Program-made: the position numbers and the translations under genes
The notes under the pieces: model-generated
Seen by the model: only the letters and a program-made list of their open reading frames with translations
Told to the model about the DNA's origin: nothing
Database searches by the model: none
Shown: positions 6,706 to 14,156 of the stretch, one piece after another
How the letters are laid out: every line of letters begins with the position of its first letter
How positions within the stretch are numbered: position 1 is the stretch's first letter
Source of the DNA: FEN-680 sp036781505
GTDB taxonomy: Bacteria > Actinomycetota > Geothermincolia > Fen-727 > Anoxymicrobiaceae
Assembly: GCA_036781505.1 (NCBI GenBank)
Contig: DAIQAV010000023.1
Location: 1 to 18,811, forward strand
Reading direction: 5' to 3'
DNA: 18,811 nucleotides

Positions 6706-9132
6706 TCAGGCGGCGCGGCCGGACTTCATCAGACTGGCCCTCCGGTTCTCGCTGGTCCTCCAGCCGGACAACCTCCAGGCCACCTCCATCAGGATTATCC
6801 CCGCCACGGAGATCGCGACGGTCTGGATGATGATGGTCCACTGGGGTATGTCGAGGGCGAAGAAGTCACGCAGGTACGGCACCGTGAGGATGATCAGCAG
6901 GCCGAACACCATGGCCGCAACCAGACCTTCCTTCCACCAGGTCCAGGGCTTGCAGAGGACCCCCAGTATCCACAGGCCCAGCACCACCAGGACCAGTGTC
7001 GCGGTAGTGCGCGACTCGGCGATGGCGATCCAGGGGTAGACGTGGGAGAGCGCGGCGGCGCTGAACGTGGCCAGGGCCGCTACGATCCCGGCGGGGATGG
7101 TGAACCGCATGACCCGCTTGACGAACCCGGGCCGGTAGCGCGCCGTGTTCGGCGCGAAAGAGAGCACGAACGCGGGGGCGCCGATGGTAAGACCGCTCAC
7201 CAGCGTGAGGTGGCGCGGGAGGAAGATGAAGGCCCAGCCGGCGAGGCCTATGGCGATAGAGAGCAGCGTCGCGTACACGGTCTTGGTGAGGAACAGGTTC
7301 GCCACGCGCTCCATGTTGCCTATCACCCTGCGGCCTTCGCCCACCACCGCCGGCAGTGTCTCGAAGCGGCCGTCCAGCAGCACCAGCTGAGCCACGGCCC
7401 GGGAGGCCGGCGAGCCGGACCCCATCGCGATGCCGATGTCCGCTTTTTTCAGCGCCAGCACGTCGTTCACGCCGTCGCCGGTCATGGCGACCACGTGGCC
7501 CCTGCTCTGCAGGGCGGCGACCATCGCCTCTTTCTGGTCGGGCTTCACGCGCCCGAAGACCGTGGAGGTCTCCAGCACCGAGGCGAGCTCTTCGGTGTCG
7601 TCGGGGAGCGTGCGTGCGTCCACCGGCTGTCCCACGTCTTTCACGCCGGCAGTCCTGGCCACCGCGCCGACCGTGGCGGGGTTGTCGCCCGAGATCACCT
7701 TTATGGTGACGCCCTGCTCGTAGAAGTAGGCAAGGGTCTCCGGCGCGTCGGCCCGCACGCGCTCCTCGAAGACCACTATGGACGCCGGGTCCAACCCGGG
7801 CAGGGTCTCTTCGGTGATGTCTCGCTCGGCGCGGGCCAGCAGCAGCACGCGCAGGCCGGTGCCCGCAAGCTGCGAGACTTGATCGGCGAGCTCCTCGCGT
7901 GAGCCGATCTCATCCATCAGGACCTCGGGCGCGCCGAGCACCCAGGTCCCGTTGTCCCCGAAAGACTCCGAGCTCCACTTCCTCACAGACGAGAAGGGCA
8001 CGCGGCCGGTTATCTCCCAGCCTTCAGGCGCCTCGAACGCCTCGGAGATCGCTGCGAGCGTGCTGCTCTTCGAGGCGGCGTCCATGCCGAAGCCGCCCAG
8101 GACCTGCTCGAGCTCCGCCTCGTCGTGGGCGCCTCCCGCGACAGGGACCATCCTGCTGAACGCGAGCTTGCCCTCCGTGAGGGTCCCGGTCTTGTCGAGG
8201 CAGACCACGTCGACGCGGGCGAGCCCCTCCACCGCGGGCAGCTCCTGCACCAGCACGTTCTTGCGGCCCAGCACCACGACGCTTACGGCGAACGCCACGC
8301 TGGTCAGCAGCACCAGTCCCTCGGGGACCATCCCGACCAGCCCCGCCACCGTCCCGGTCGCCGCGCGATGGAAGGTCCCGAAGACCTTCAGCTGGCTCAC
8401 CAGCAGCAGGATGCCGACCGGCAGCATGACCCAGGTGATGTAGCGAAGGATCATGTTGATGCTGTCGCGCAGCTCGGAGGAGACCAGCTGGAACTGGCGG
8501 GCCTCCGACGCCAGCTTGCGGGCGTAGGCGTCGGCCCCGACCTTCAGCGCCCTGAAGCTGCCGGTGCCCGCGACGATGAAGCTCCCGGACTTGACCTCGT
8601 CGCCCGGCTTCTTCACCACCGGGACCGACTCGCCTGTCAGCAGCGACTCGTCGACCTCCAGCCCCTGCGCCTCGAGCACGGCGCCGTCCGCCACCACCTG
8701 CTCGCCGGTGGACAGCAGCACCACGTCGTCGACGACCACCTTGCCGAGCGCGATCTCCTCCTCGCGGCCGTCGCGGACCACCCGCGTCTTGGCTTCGCTG
8801 ATCAGGGTGAGCCGGTCCAACGTCCACTTCGCGCGTACCTCCTGCACGATGCCGATGAGCGTGTTGACAACGAGCACCGCACCGAAGAGGGCGTCCCGGG
8901 GAGAGCCGAATATGAGGATCACCACGAACAGGGAGCCGAGGATCGCGTTGAACCTGGTGAAGACGTTTCCCCGGATGATGTGGGTGTAGCTGCGGCTCGA
9001 CTTCTGCTGGACCGCGTTGGTCTCCCCGCGGGCCTCTCGCTCGGCGACCTCGGCCGCGGTCAGCCCCCTGGTGCCTCCGGGCGCTTCGTCTCGCGTGTCT
9101 GTCAGGGTCGAAACCGGCAAGCGCCCTCCCAT
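6706..9132 (-). CDS. ctpE: Cation-translocating P-type ATPase, CtpE-like (probable Ca2+)
   Basis: This 808-residue membrane ATPase has the full P-type set. The actuator loop LTGES is at 165-169, the M4 motif VPEGL at 269-273, and the phosphorylation site DKTGTLTE at 313-320 (Asp313). The hinge MTGDGVNDVLALKKADIGIA is followed by several C-terminal membrane segments. The N-terminal RGNVFTRFNAILG segment, the VQEVRAKWTLDRL stretch and the QELPAVEGLARVDVVCLDKTG region closely match mycobacterial CtpE, which takes up Ca2+. No heavy-metal-binding domain or CPC motif is present. The ATG at 9132 has no ribosome site; a TTG at 9120 follows GGGAGGGCGC and could be the true start. The symbol is by similarity and the ion specificity is inferred. 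Confidence 0.88.
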   Translation of the reverse strand: MGGRLPVSTLTDTRDEAPGGTRGLTAAEVAEREARGETNAVQQKSSRSYTHIIRGNVFTRFNAILGSLFVVILIFGSPRDALFGAVLVVNTLIGIVQEVRAKWTLDRLTLISEAKTRVVRDGREEEIALGKVVVDDVVLLSTGEQVVADGAVLEAQGLEVDESLLTGESVPVVKKPGDEVKSGSFIVAGTGSFRALKVGADAYARKLASEARQFQLVSSELRDSINMILRYITWVMLPVGILLLVSQLKVFGTFHRAATGTVAGLVGMVPEGLVLLTSVAFAVSVVVLGRKNVLVQELPAVEGLARVDVVCLDKTGTLTEGKLAFSRMVPVAGGAHDEAELEQVLGGFGMDAASKSSTLAAISEAFEAPEGWEITGRVPFSSVRKWSSESFGDNGTWVLGAPEVLMDEIGSREELADQVSQLAGTGLRVLLLARAERDITEETLPGLDPASIVVFEERVRADAPETLAYFYEQGVTIKVISGDNPATVGAVARTAGVKDVGQPVDARTLPDDTEELASVLETSTVFGRVKPDQKEAMVAALQSRGHVVAMTGDGVNDVLALKKADIGIAMGSGSPASRAVAQLVLLDGRFETLPAVVGEGRRVIGNMERVANLFLTKTVYATLLSIAIGLAGWAFIFLPRHLTLVSGLTIGAPAFVLSFAPNTARYRPGFVKRVMRFTIPAGIVAALATFSAAALSHVYPWIAIAESRTTATLVLVVLGLWILGVLCKPWTWWKEGLVAAMVFGLLIILTVPYLRDFFALDIPQWTIIIQTVAISVAGIILMEVAWRLSGWRTSENRRASLMKSGRAA

Positions 9133-9152
9133 GAAGAAATGGAAACGTGGCG

Positions 9153-9176
9153 ATTCTACGCTGTTAGGTTAGCAGC
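9153..9176 (-). promoter_or_regulatory. Possible ATPase promoter with adjacent hairpin/operator
   Basis: On the minus strand TAGAAT (9158-9153) resembles a -10 hexamer, 21 bases before the ATG. Immediately upstream is the interrupted inverted repeat GCTGTTA-GGT-TAGCAGC (9160-9176, 6 of 7 pairs). No good -35 is visible, so activation by a bound protein is possible. The evidence is weak. Confidence 0.3.
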
Positions 9177-9191
9177 GGGCGCGACCAAAAC

Positions 9192-9218
9192 GCAAAACGG
9201 GGACAGTCCCCTTTTTGC
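9192..9218. repeat. Palindromic element with GGGGACAGTCCCC core
   Basis: The arms GCAAAACGGGGAC (9192-9204) and GTCCCCTTTTTGC (9206-9218) pair at 12 of 13 positions around a single central base. It overlaps the 23-base direct repeat beginning at 9216. It belongs to a family of short palindromes in this window sharing GGGG(A/T)CAG. It lies in the non-coding gap between the divergent ATPase gene and the LarA operon. Confidence 0.7.
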
Positions 9219-9238
9219 ACCACTGGGGTCAGGCGCCG
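9216..9238. repeat. 23-base direct repeat, copy A
   Basis: The sequence beginning TGCACCACTGGGGTCAGGCG and ending CCG is identical to 18258-18280. Similarity continues imperfectly for about 12 bases beyond (TGTGCGTATCC here, TGTGCATCTACC there). Confidence 0.85.
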
Positions 9239-9297
9239 ATGTGCGTATCCAGTTCGTAGCGCCGGCGCCCCTGAGCGGCCCAGCGGCACGGGCCTCT

Positions 9298-9306
9298 TGA
9301 TATACT
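9298..9306 (+). promoter_or_regulatory. Extended -10 promoter for the LarA/UxaA operon
   Basis: TGATATACT contains an extended -10 (TG, one base, then TATACT at 9301-9306; 5 of 6 match to TATAAT). No good -35 lies at 17 bases, which fits extended -10 promoters. A start near 9313 gives a leader of about 26 bases containing the GAAAGGA ribosome site of the first gene. Confidence 0.45.
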
Positions 9307-9338
9307 TTCAGCTATCACACCAGACGAAAGGAAACGCA

Positions 9339-10427
9339 ATGGCACCGGACCTCGAGCTATCGGACGAACAGCGAAGGCAGGCGGAGGCGGACAACCAGAA
9401 AGCGTTGGAGCGCGAGGGCCTCAAACCCGGCGTGGTCGAGGAGTGGGAGGACTCCTACCGGACGTCCGGACGGCCCGACGCCTTCGAGTGGTGGTACTTC
9501 GACGCGAAGTTCGAAGGCGGATGGACGGCGGTGGTCGTGTTCAGCACCAAGCCCATGACCAAGCCCGGAGCGCCGCTGAAGCCCTCCGCCCAGATGATCA
9601 TCCACGACCCCGACGGCAAGCGAATGAGGCTCGGCGCCGCCATGGGGCCTGACGACCTCGAGGCTTCCACCGATTCCTGCGAAGTGCGCATCGGCCCCAG
9701 CCACGTCAAGGGCGACCTGCGCACCTACGTGCTGCACGCCGAGGGCGAGGGTGCCGCGCTCGATCTGACCTTCGAGCGGGGCGCGCCGTCGTGGAGGCCG
9801 GGCGCCGGCATGAGCTACTTCGATAAGAAAAAAGATAAGTATCTCGGCTGGGTGGTGCCCATACCCTATGGCACGGTCGCCGGGACGATCACCGTCGACG
9901 GGAAGGCGCACGAGGTCAAGGGCACCGGCTACCACGACCACAACTGGGGCAACATCAGCCCCGGGCTGGGAATCGACCACTGGTACTGGGGCAGAGCCCA
10001 CGTCGGAGAGTTCAGCATGATCTTCGTCGAGATAGTGAGCGCGAAGGCGCCCGGCATCGGGAGCCTGAAGGTCCCCTCCTTCTACCTGGCCAGGGGCGAC
10101 CAGATAATCACCGACGACGCCATGCCCATGAGCCTGGTGACCAGGGATTACGTCGACGGACCCGGCGGCAGGCCGTACCCCAGGGTGCTCGACTGGCAGT
10201 GGCACACGCCCGACGGCGACATCGAGTTCAACATCACCAACCCGGCGCTAATCGAGACGATCAACGTCCTCGAGGACATGCCCAGGTGGGAGCAGGCGCT
10301 GATCCACCTGTTCGCCAAGCCCCTCTACTACGACTTCAACGCCGACATCGCGTTCAAGATCGACTACGCCGGGATCAAGGCCGAGGTCGAGGGCTCAGCG
10401 CTCTACGAGATCATGATGCTGAGGTGA
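9339..10427 (+). CDS. CrtC/AttH-type lipocalin-like domain protein
   Basis: The 362-residue protein carries the hallmark motifs of the carotenoid 1,2-hydratase (CrtC)/AttH lipocalin-like superfamily. These are EWWYFD (50-55) near the N-terminus, GYHDHNWGN (197-205) in the middle and HWYWGRA (214-220) shortly after. CrtC adds water across an isoprenoid double bond; many relatives have no known reaction. There is no signal peptide, so it is probably cytosolic. The ATG at 9339 follows GAAAGGA, while an upstream in-frame start at 9297 lacks a ribosome site and overlaps the promoter. It is the first gene of a tight four-gene operon, and its last codons contain the GAGGTGA ribosome site of the LarA-like gene. 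Its role beside a hydroxy-acid racemase and lyase is unexplained. Confidence 0.82.
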   Translation: MAPDLELSDEQRRQAEADNQKALEREGLKPGVVEEWEDSYRTSGRPDAFEWWYFDAKFEGGWTAVVVFSTKPMTKPGAPLKPSAQMIIHDPDGKRMRLGAAMGPDDLEASTDSCEVRIGPSHVKGDLRTYVLHAEGEGAALDLTFERGAPSWRPGAGMSYFDKKKDKYLGWVVPIPYGTVAGTITVDGKAHEVKGTGYHDHNWGNISPGLGIDHWYWGRAHVGEFSMIFVEIVSAKAPGIGSLKVPSFYLARGDQIITDDAMPMSLVTRDYVDGPGGRPYPRVLDWQWHTPDGDIEFNITNPALIETINVLEDMPRWEQALIHLFAKPLYYDFNADIAFKIDYAGIKAEVEGSALYEIMMLR

Positions 10428-10431
10428 TGGC

Positions 10432-11667
10432 ATGAAGACAGTGACAGTGCCCAACATGCTCTGGTACGGCAACGAGCCGCGCACGCTCGAGTTCCCTGAG
10501 CGGTGGGACGTGAGCGTGCTGGAGCCGCCGGGCTTCTCCAAGCCGGCGCTGGATGACGCCGGCATGCTCGAGGCCCTCTCCTCGCCCATCGGCTCGCCGA
10601 CGCTGGCCGCGCTGGCGGCCGGGGCGAGCGAGGTCGCCATACTGTTCGATGACATCACCAGGCCCACCCCGGTCTCGCGGCTGCTGCCGCACGTATTGGG
10701 GCCGATCCACGACGCGGGGATCCCCCGCCGGAACGTGCGGTTCATCCCGGCGCTGGGGATGCACGGCGCGATGAACAACATCGACTTTCGCAAGAAGCTG
10801 GGAGACGACGTGGTGCGGGACTACGCCATCTTCAACCACAACCCCTACGAGAACTGCGCCGACGTCGGGGTGAGCCCCTCGGGCGTGCCCATCCAGTTGA
10901 ACCGCGAGTTCATGGCCTGCGACCTCAAGATCGGGATCGGGTGCATAACCCCGCACGTGCACGTCGGCTTCGGCGGCGGCGGCAAGATGATCATGCCGGG
11001 CATAGCCTCTTTCGAGACCATCAAGGCGTTCCATATGGAGGTGCCCGCGCGGGATTTCTCCTCTCTGGGGCTCGGGAACATCGAGGGGAACGTGATGCAC
11101 GCGGAGGTCACCGACGTCTGCCGGATGTCCGGGCTGCAGTTCAAGGTCGACGCGCTAATCAACGACCGCGGCGAGATAACCGACGTGTTCGCCGGCGACC
11201 CCGTTGAAGCGCACCGCGCGGGTGTCGCGGTGGCGAAGGAGCACTACGGGACGCGGCCGTCGAGCGGCAACGACATCGTGGTGGTCAACGCGTATGCGAA
11301 GTACAACGAGATGGCCATCTGCATGATGATGGCGCTGGGGTGCGTGAACTTCGCGCCGGCGGGGACGGTCGTCCTCATCGTGGACGCCCCCGAGGGGCAG
11401 GTCTGCCACTACCTGCTGAACCGTTTCGGCAAGGAGTACGGCGGCGCCGGCTACATACCGCGCGCAGAGCCGCCGGGCGGCATCAATGGCATCGTCTGCA
11501 CGGCCTACCCCAGCAGGACGATGTGCGACTGGTTCGTCTCGCCCGAGAGCGTCACGGTGACGGGAGACTGGTCGGCGACGCTACCGCTGCTTGAGGAGCG
11601 CTACCCGCAGGGAGCCTCGGTGGCGGTGATCCCCGACGGGACCATGCAGTACTTCAAAGAGGCCTGA
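10432..11667 (+). CDS. LarA-family nickel-pincer racemase/epimerase (DUF2088)
   Basis: The 411-residue protein is full length for the LarA family, whose members invert the alpha carbon (or another hydroxyl carbon) of hydroxy acids using a nickel-pincer nucleotide. By alignment to lactate racemase LarA, DDITRP (73-78) matches the substrate-binding DHTRP. His111 in LGMHGAM, His175 in CITPHVHVGF, Lys185 in GGGGKMIMPGIAS (the lysine that tethers the cofactor) and His201 in AFHMEV also align. The C-terminal Gln/Lys pattern of LarA is not obvious; NAYAKYNEM (286-294) occupies that area, hinting at a different substrate. The cofactor genes larB, larC and larE are not in the window. The gene starts 4 bases after the CrtC-like stop and ends one base before the SAF subunit. 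Confidence 0.88.
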   Translation: MKTVTVPNMLWYGNEPRTLEFPERWDVSVLEPPGFSKPALDDAGMLEALSSPIGSPTLAALAAGASEVAILFDDITRPTPVSRLLPHVLGPIHDAGIPRRNVRFIPALGMHGAMNNIDFRKKLGDDVVRDYAIFNHNPYENCADVGVSPSGVPIQLNREFMACDLKIGIGCITPHVHVGFGGGGKMIMPGIASFETIKAFHMEVPARDFSSLGLGNIEGNVMHAEVTDVCRMSGLQFKVDALINDRGEITDVFAGDPVEAHRAGVAVAKEHYGTRPSSGNDIVVVNAYAKYNEMAICMMMALGCVNFAPAGTVVLIVDAPEGQVCHYLLNRFGKEYGGAGYIPRAEPPGGINGIVCTAYPSRTMCDWFVSPESVTVTGDWSATLPLLEERYPQGASVAVIPDGTMQYFKEA

Positions 11668-11668
11668 G

Positions 11669-11938
11669 ATGGAGCAGGACGTCATCATCATCAACGAGGC
11701 GGACAACGTGGCCGTCGCCAGGCGCGACATCCCGGCGGGGGAAGAGGTGGCTCTGCCGACGGGAGGGTCACTCACCGCCGCCGCCGACATCCCCAGGGGG
11801 CACAAGGTGGCGCTGGTGGCGATCGCGGACGGGGGGCGCGTGATCAAGTACGGTGAGTGCATCGGGGTGGCTGGCGCCGACATCGGGCCGGGCGACTGGG
11901 TCCACACCCACAACATCGAGGCGGCGGATAAGCCATGA
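11669..11938 (+). CDS. UxaA/SuyA-type SAF-domain small subunit
   Basis: The 89-residue protein is a stand-alone SAF domain, as found at the N-terminus of altronate and galactarate dehydratases and as the separate alpha subunit of (2R)-sulfolactate sulfo-lyase (SuyA). Typical features are IPRGHKVALVAI (41-52), the VIKYGECIG segment (58-66) and the closing IGPGDWVHTHNIE (72-84). The ATG at 11669 follows GAGG. The stop overlaps the start of the large subunit as ATGA (11935-11938), indicating coupled translation of the two subunits. Known partners use this domain to help form the active site with the large subunit. The substrate is not determinable from sequence alone. Confidence 0.88.
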   Translation: MEQDVIIINEADNVAVARRDIPAGEEVALPTGGSLTAAADIPRGHKVALVAIADGGRVIKYGECIGVAGADIGPGDWVHTHNIEAADKP

Positions 11939-13095
11939 GGTCCTTCAAGGGGTACCCGCGGCCCGACGGCAAGGTGGGCGCCAGAAACCACGTCGTGGTC
12001 CTGCCCACGGTCTCCTGCGCGAACGGCGTCGCCGGCGCCATCGCACGGCAGGTCGAGGGCGTCGTGCCTCTGTACCACGGCCACGGCTGCGGCAGGGGAG
12101 GGCGCGACCTCGAGCTGCACTTCCGCGCGCTGGCGGGCCTGCTGGCCAACCCCAACGTCGCGGCGGCCCTTCTCGTGGGGCTAGGCTGCGAGGTGATGAA
12201 GGCGCGGTTCCTGGCCGACACGGCGGAGGCGGGCGGCAAACCGGTCGAGCACTTCGAGATCCAGGAGGTGGGTGGGTCGCGCCGCGCCGCGCAGAAGGGC
12301 GCGGCAATCGCGAGGTCGCTGCTGGAGACGGCGAGCGCGTGCGAGCGGGTCGAGGCCTCCCCGCAGGATCTGCTGCTGGGCCTGAAGTGCGGGGGCTCGG
12401 ACTCGCTGTCGGGTGTCACGGCTAACCCGCTGGTGGGCGAGGTAGCCGATAGGGTCGTGGCGGCGGGCGGGACCACGGTGCTCACCGAGAGCACCGAGAT
12501 GATCGGTACCAGCCACATCCTCGAGCGCCGTGCGAGCGACCCGGAGGTGGCCGCCCGCGTGAAAGAGATGATAGAGGCTGCGGACCGGCGCACGCACGAG
12601 ATAATGGGTCCCATGGCCTCACTGGTGATCGCCCCGGGGAATCTGGAGGGCGGCATGAGCTCGATCCAGGAGAAGTCGCTCGGCTGCATCGCCAAGGCCG
12701 GGACGTCGCCGGTGATGCAGGTCGTCGACTACGCGGAGACGCCGGCGGCCGGCGGCCTGGTCCTCATGGACGGGCCCGGCTACGACACCGAGTCGATGAC
12801 CGGGCTGGCCGCGGCGGGGGTGCAGGTGATGATGTTCACCACGGGGCGCGGCAACCCGATCGGCTATCCCGTAGTGCCGGTCATCAAGATCGCCAGCAAC
12901 ACGCCGCTCTTCCGGACGATGGAGGACGACATGGACGTGGACGCCGAGGCCGCGCTCGACGGCGCAAGCCTCACAGGCGCCGGCGACGCGCTGGAGGAGC
13001 TGCTGCTGCGGGTGCTCGAAGGGGAGCAGACGAAGGCTGAGCTTAACGGGCAGGACGGGATCATCTGCCTCTATTCGACCCACTCCTCCTTCTAA
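11935..13095 (+). CDS. UxaA/GarD/SuyB-family dehydratase or lyase, large subunit
   Basis: The 386-residue protein matches the catalytic C-terminal part of the altronate dehydratase/galactarate dehydratase family and the beta subunit of sulfolactate sulfo-lyase in length and motifs. It begins GYPRPDGKVGARNHVVVLPT (6-25), followed by HGHGCGR, LLVGLGCEV, LKCGGSDSLSGVTANP, ESTEMIG, and near the end KIASNTPLFRTMEDDMD. Family members are metal-dependent (Fe2+ in known cases) and remove water, or sulfite in SuyAB, next to a carboxylate. The weak ribosome site and the ATGA overlap imply coupling to the SAF subunit. It is the last gene of the operon, ending just before the 33-bp inverted repeat. The LarA-like gene beside it suggests that one stereoisomer is prepared for this enzyme. 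Confidence 0.88.
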   Translation: MRSFKGYPRPDGKVGARNHVVVLPTVSCANGVAGAIARQVEGVVPLYHGHGCGRGGRDLELHFRALAGLLANPNVAAALLVGLGCEVMKARFLADTAEAGGKPVEHFEIQEVGGSRRAAQKGAAIARSLLETASACERVEASPQDLLLGLKCGGSDSLSGVTANPLVGEVADRVVAAGGTTVLTESTEMIGTSHILERRASDPEVAARVKEMIEAADRRTHEIMGPMASLVIAPGNLEGGMSSIQEKSLGCIAKAGTSPVMQVVDYAETPAAGGLVLMDGPGYDTESMTGLAAAGVQVMMFTTGRGNPIGYPVVPVIKIASNTPLFRTMEDDMDVDAEAALDGASLTGAGDALEELLLRVLEGEQTKAELNGQDGIICLYSTHSSF

Positions 13096-13097
13096 CT

Positions 13098-13204
13098 GGG
13101 GACAGGTACTTTCCACTTTTTTTTCTACTCATACGACTCGCTTTCCGATTGAATTCGAGGACACTTGTCCAGAGTAGAAAAAAAAGTGGAAAGTACCTGT
13201 CCCC
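13098..13204. repeat. 107-base element with perfect 33-bp inverted repeats
   Basis: The left arm (13098-13130) begins GGGGACAGGTACTTTCCAC, then eight T and CTACTC. The right arm (13172-13204) is its exact reverse complement, 33 of 33. The 41-base centre (13131-13171) contains a small GGACA-CT-TGTCC hairpin (13159-13170) and an EcoRI-like GAATTC. The element starts two bases after the stop of the lyase subunit and ends five bases before the stop of the convergent TrmB-like gene, so it fills the whole gap. It carries no gene. It could act as a bidirectional transcription end and may be a MITE or a transposase-associated palindrome. Confidence 0.85.
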
Positions 13205-13209
13205 GTGTT

Positions 13210-14055
13210 CTACTTGGGGGGGTCGAAGGCGGAGAGCTTGCCCAGGTACTTGCCGAAGACGTCCCATACCGGCTGGCCCACCTCGATCAGGATCCTCTCC
13301 AGGAATATCTCGTGGTTCACCAGGTCCATGGCGTTGGTCACCAGCCCCTTGTTGAGCGTGAAGACCCCCTCGACGTTGGCCGCCGAGAAGATGGAGCCGG
13401 TGATGCAGCGCTCGCTGTCGGCCACCAGCACGAACTGCCGGCCCATGACCGGCACCGCGTGGTGCTTGGAGCGGCTGTGCTGGACGGCCCCCGCCCCTCG
13501 CTCCTGCAGCTTCCTGAGCCCTCGGTGCGGGCTGTAGAGGATCATCGCGATCTCGACGCCGCGGTCCATCGCCGCCAGCAGCGACGGCAGCAGCACCTCG
13601 AACTCCTCCGACCACAGCGCCACGTGCAGGGTTTTTGCCGCCTCGTCGGTCAGGCTCATGCCGCGCGCAATCAGGTCCGCCTCCGAGGTCACCCGCCAGA
13701 GGACCTCGACGACCTGCGGGTCCCTCTTGTACCTCTCCAGCGCCTCACGCGCCCGCCCGCAGGCTTCCTCGGTCGCCTGCTCGATGCTGTCGACCAGCTC
13801 CTTGGGGTCGGTGGGGGCGAACATCCTGCCATCGTGGCCCTTGCCCTCGACGCGGACCGCCGCGCCCCGCGCCACCAGCTTGTCGAGGACCTCGTAGATC
13901 TTGGCCCGGGGGACGCCGCTCAGGCCCGCGACCTGGTAGCCGTTTGCCGGCGCCGCGTCCAGCAGAGCGCAGTACGCCCTCGCCTCGTAGTCGCTGAATC
14001 CCAGCTCCCCCAGCGTCTTGAAAGTGTCAACGCTGAAAGCCTCTGCCCGTGCCAA
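13210..14055 (-). CDS. TrmB-family transcriptional regulator
   Basis: This protein of about 281 residues has an N-terminal winged helix-turn-helix of the TrmB type (about residues 10-75), with LGELGFSDYEARAYCALL followed by the recognition region SGVPRAKIYEVLDKLVARGAV-like sequence. The C-terminal half resembles the phospholipase D-like sensor half of TrmB proteins (ALWSEEFEVLLPSLLAAMDRG, then AVPVMGRQFVLVADSERCITGSI). The start is set at TTG 14055, preceded by GAGGAG with 6 bases. The frame stays open to 14169 but has no ATG or GTG there with a ribosome site, and it would run through the operator. The gene is divergent from kdd-kamA and shares an operator with them, so it probably controls that operon and itself. 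Confidence 0.85.
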   Translation of the reverse strand: MARAEAFSVDTFKTLGELGFSDYEARAYCALLDAAPANGYQVAGLSGVPRAKIYEVLDKLVARGAAVRVEGKGHDGRMFAPTDPKELVDSIEQATEEACGRAREALERYKRDPQVVEVLWRVTSEADLIARGMSLTDEAAKTLHVALWSEEFEVLLPSLLAAMDRGVEIAMILYSPHRGLRKLQERGAGAVQHSRSKHHAVPVMGRQFVLVADSERCITGSIFSAANVEGVFTLNKGLVTNAMDLVNHEIFLERILIEVGQPVWDVFGKYLGKLSAFDPPK

Positions 14056-14107
14056 TCGCTGCTCCTCGCGCAGTCTCCGCCGCAAACTGGAACCAATGAT
14101 ACAGGGG

Positions 14108-14136
14108 TTGACGTTCCAGCCGCGAATCCATATAGT
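14108..14136 (+). promoter_or_regulatory. Sigma-70-like promoter of kdd-kamA
   Basis: TTGACG (14108-14113) and TATAGT (14131-14136) are separated by exactly 17 bases; each matches consensus at 5 of 6 positions. A start near 14143 lies inside the operator palindrome and gives a leader of about 78 bases. Confidence 0.7.
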
Positions 14137-14156
14137 GACTACTATAGGAGTTACTA
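14133..14156. promoter_or_regulatory. 24-bp near-palindromic operator between trmB-like gene and kdd
   Basis: The two halves read TAGTGACTACTA and TAGGAGTTACTA; the 24 bases match their own reverse complement at 20 positions (consensus TAGTNACT-N-CTATAG-N-AGTNACTA). The site covers the -10 region and start point of both divergent promoters. Its size and symmetry suit a TrmB-family dimer. That the adjacent regulator binds it is inference. Confidence 0.6.

Noticed and set aside
6433..7902. Long open frame (489 codons) on the plus strand
   Set aside because: It overlaps the acetyltransferase in another frame and runs antisense to the P-type ATPase. The composition is low in hydrophobic order and no domain is visible.
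8125..9300. Open frame of 391 codons on the plus strand
   Set aside because: It is antisense to the ATPase N-terminal half and then crosses the intergenic repeats, with no recognisable domain.
11669..13095. Frameshifted or broken single-gene altronate dehydratase
   Set aside because: The split into a SAF subunit and a large subunit with an ATGA overlap is a known arrangement (as in SuyA/SuyB). Both parts are full length and have proper starts.
13098..13204. CRISPR repeat or IS element with a transposase
   Set aside because: There are only two inverted copies, no direct-repeat array, and a 41-base centre that cannot encode a transposase.
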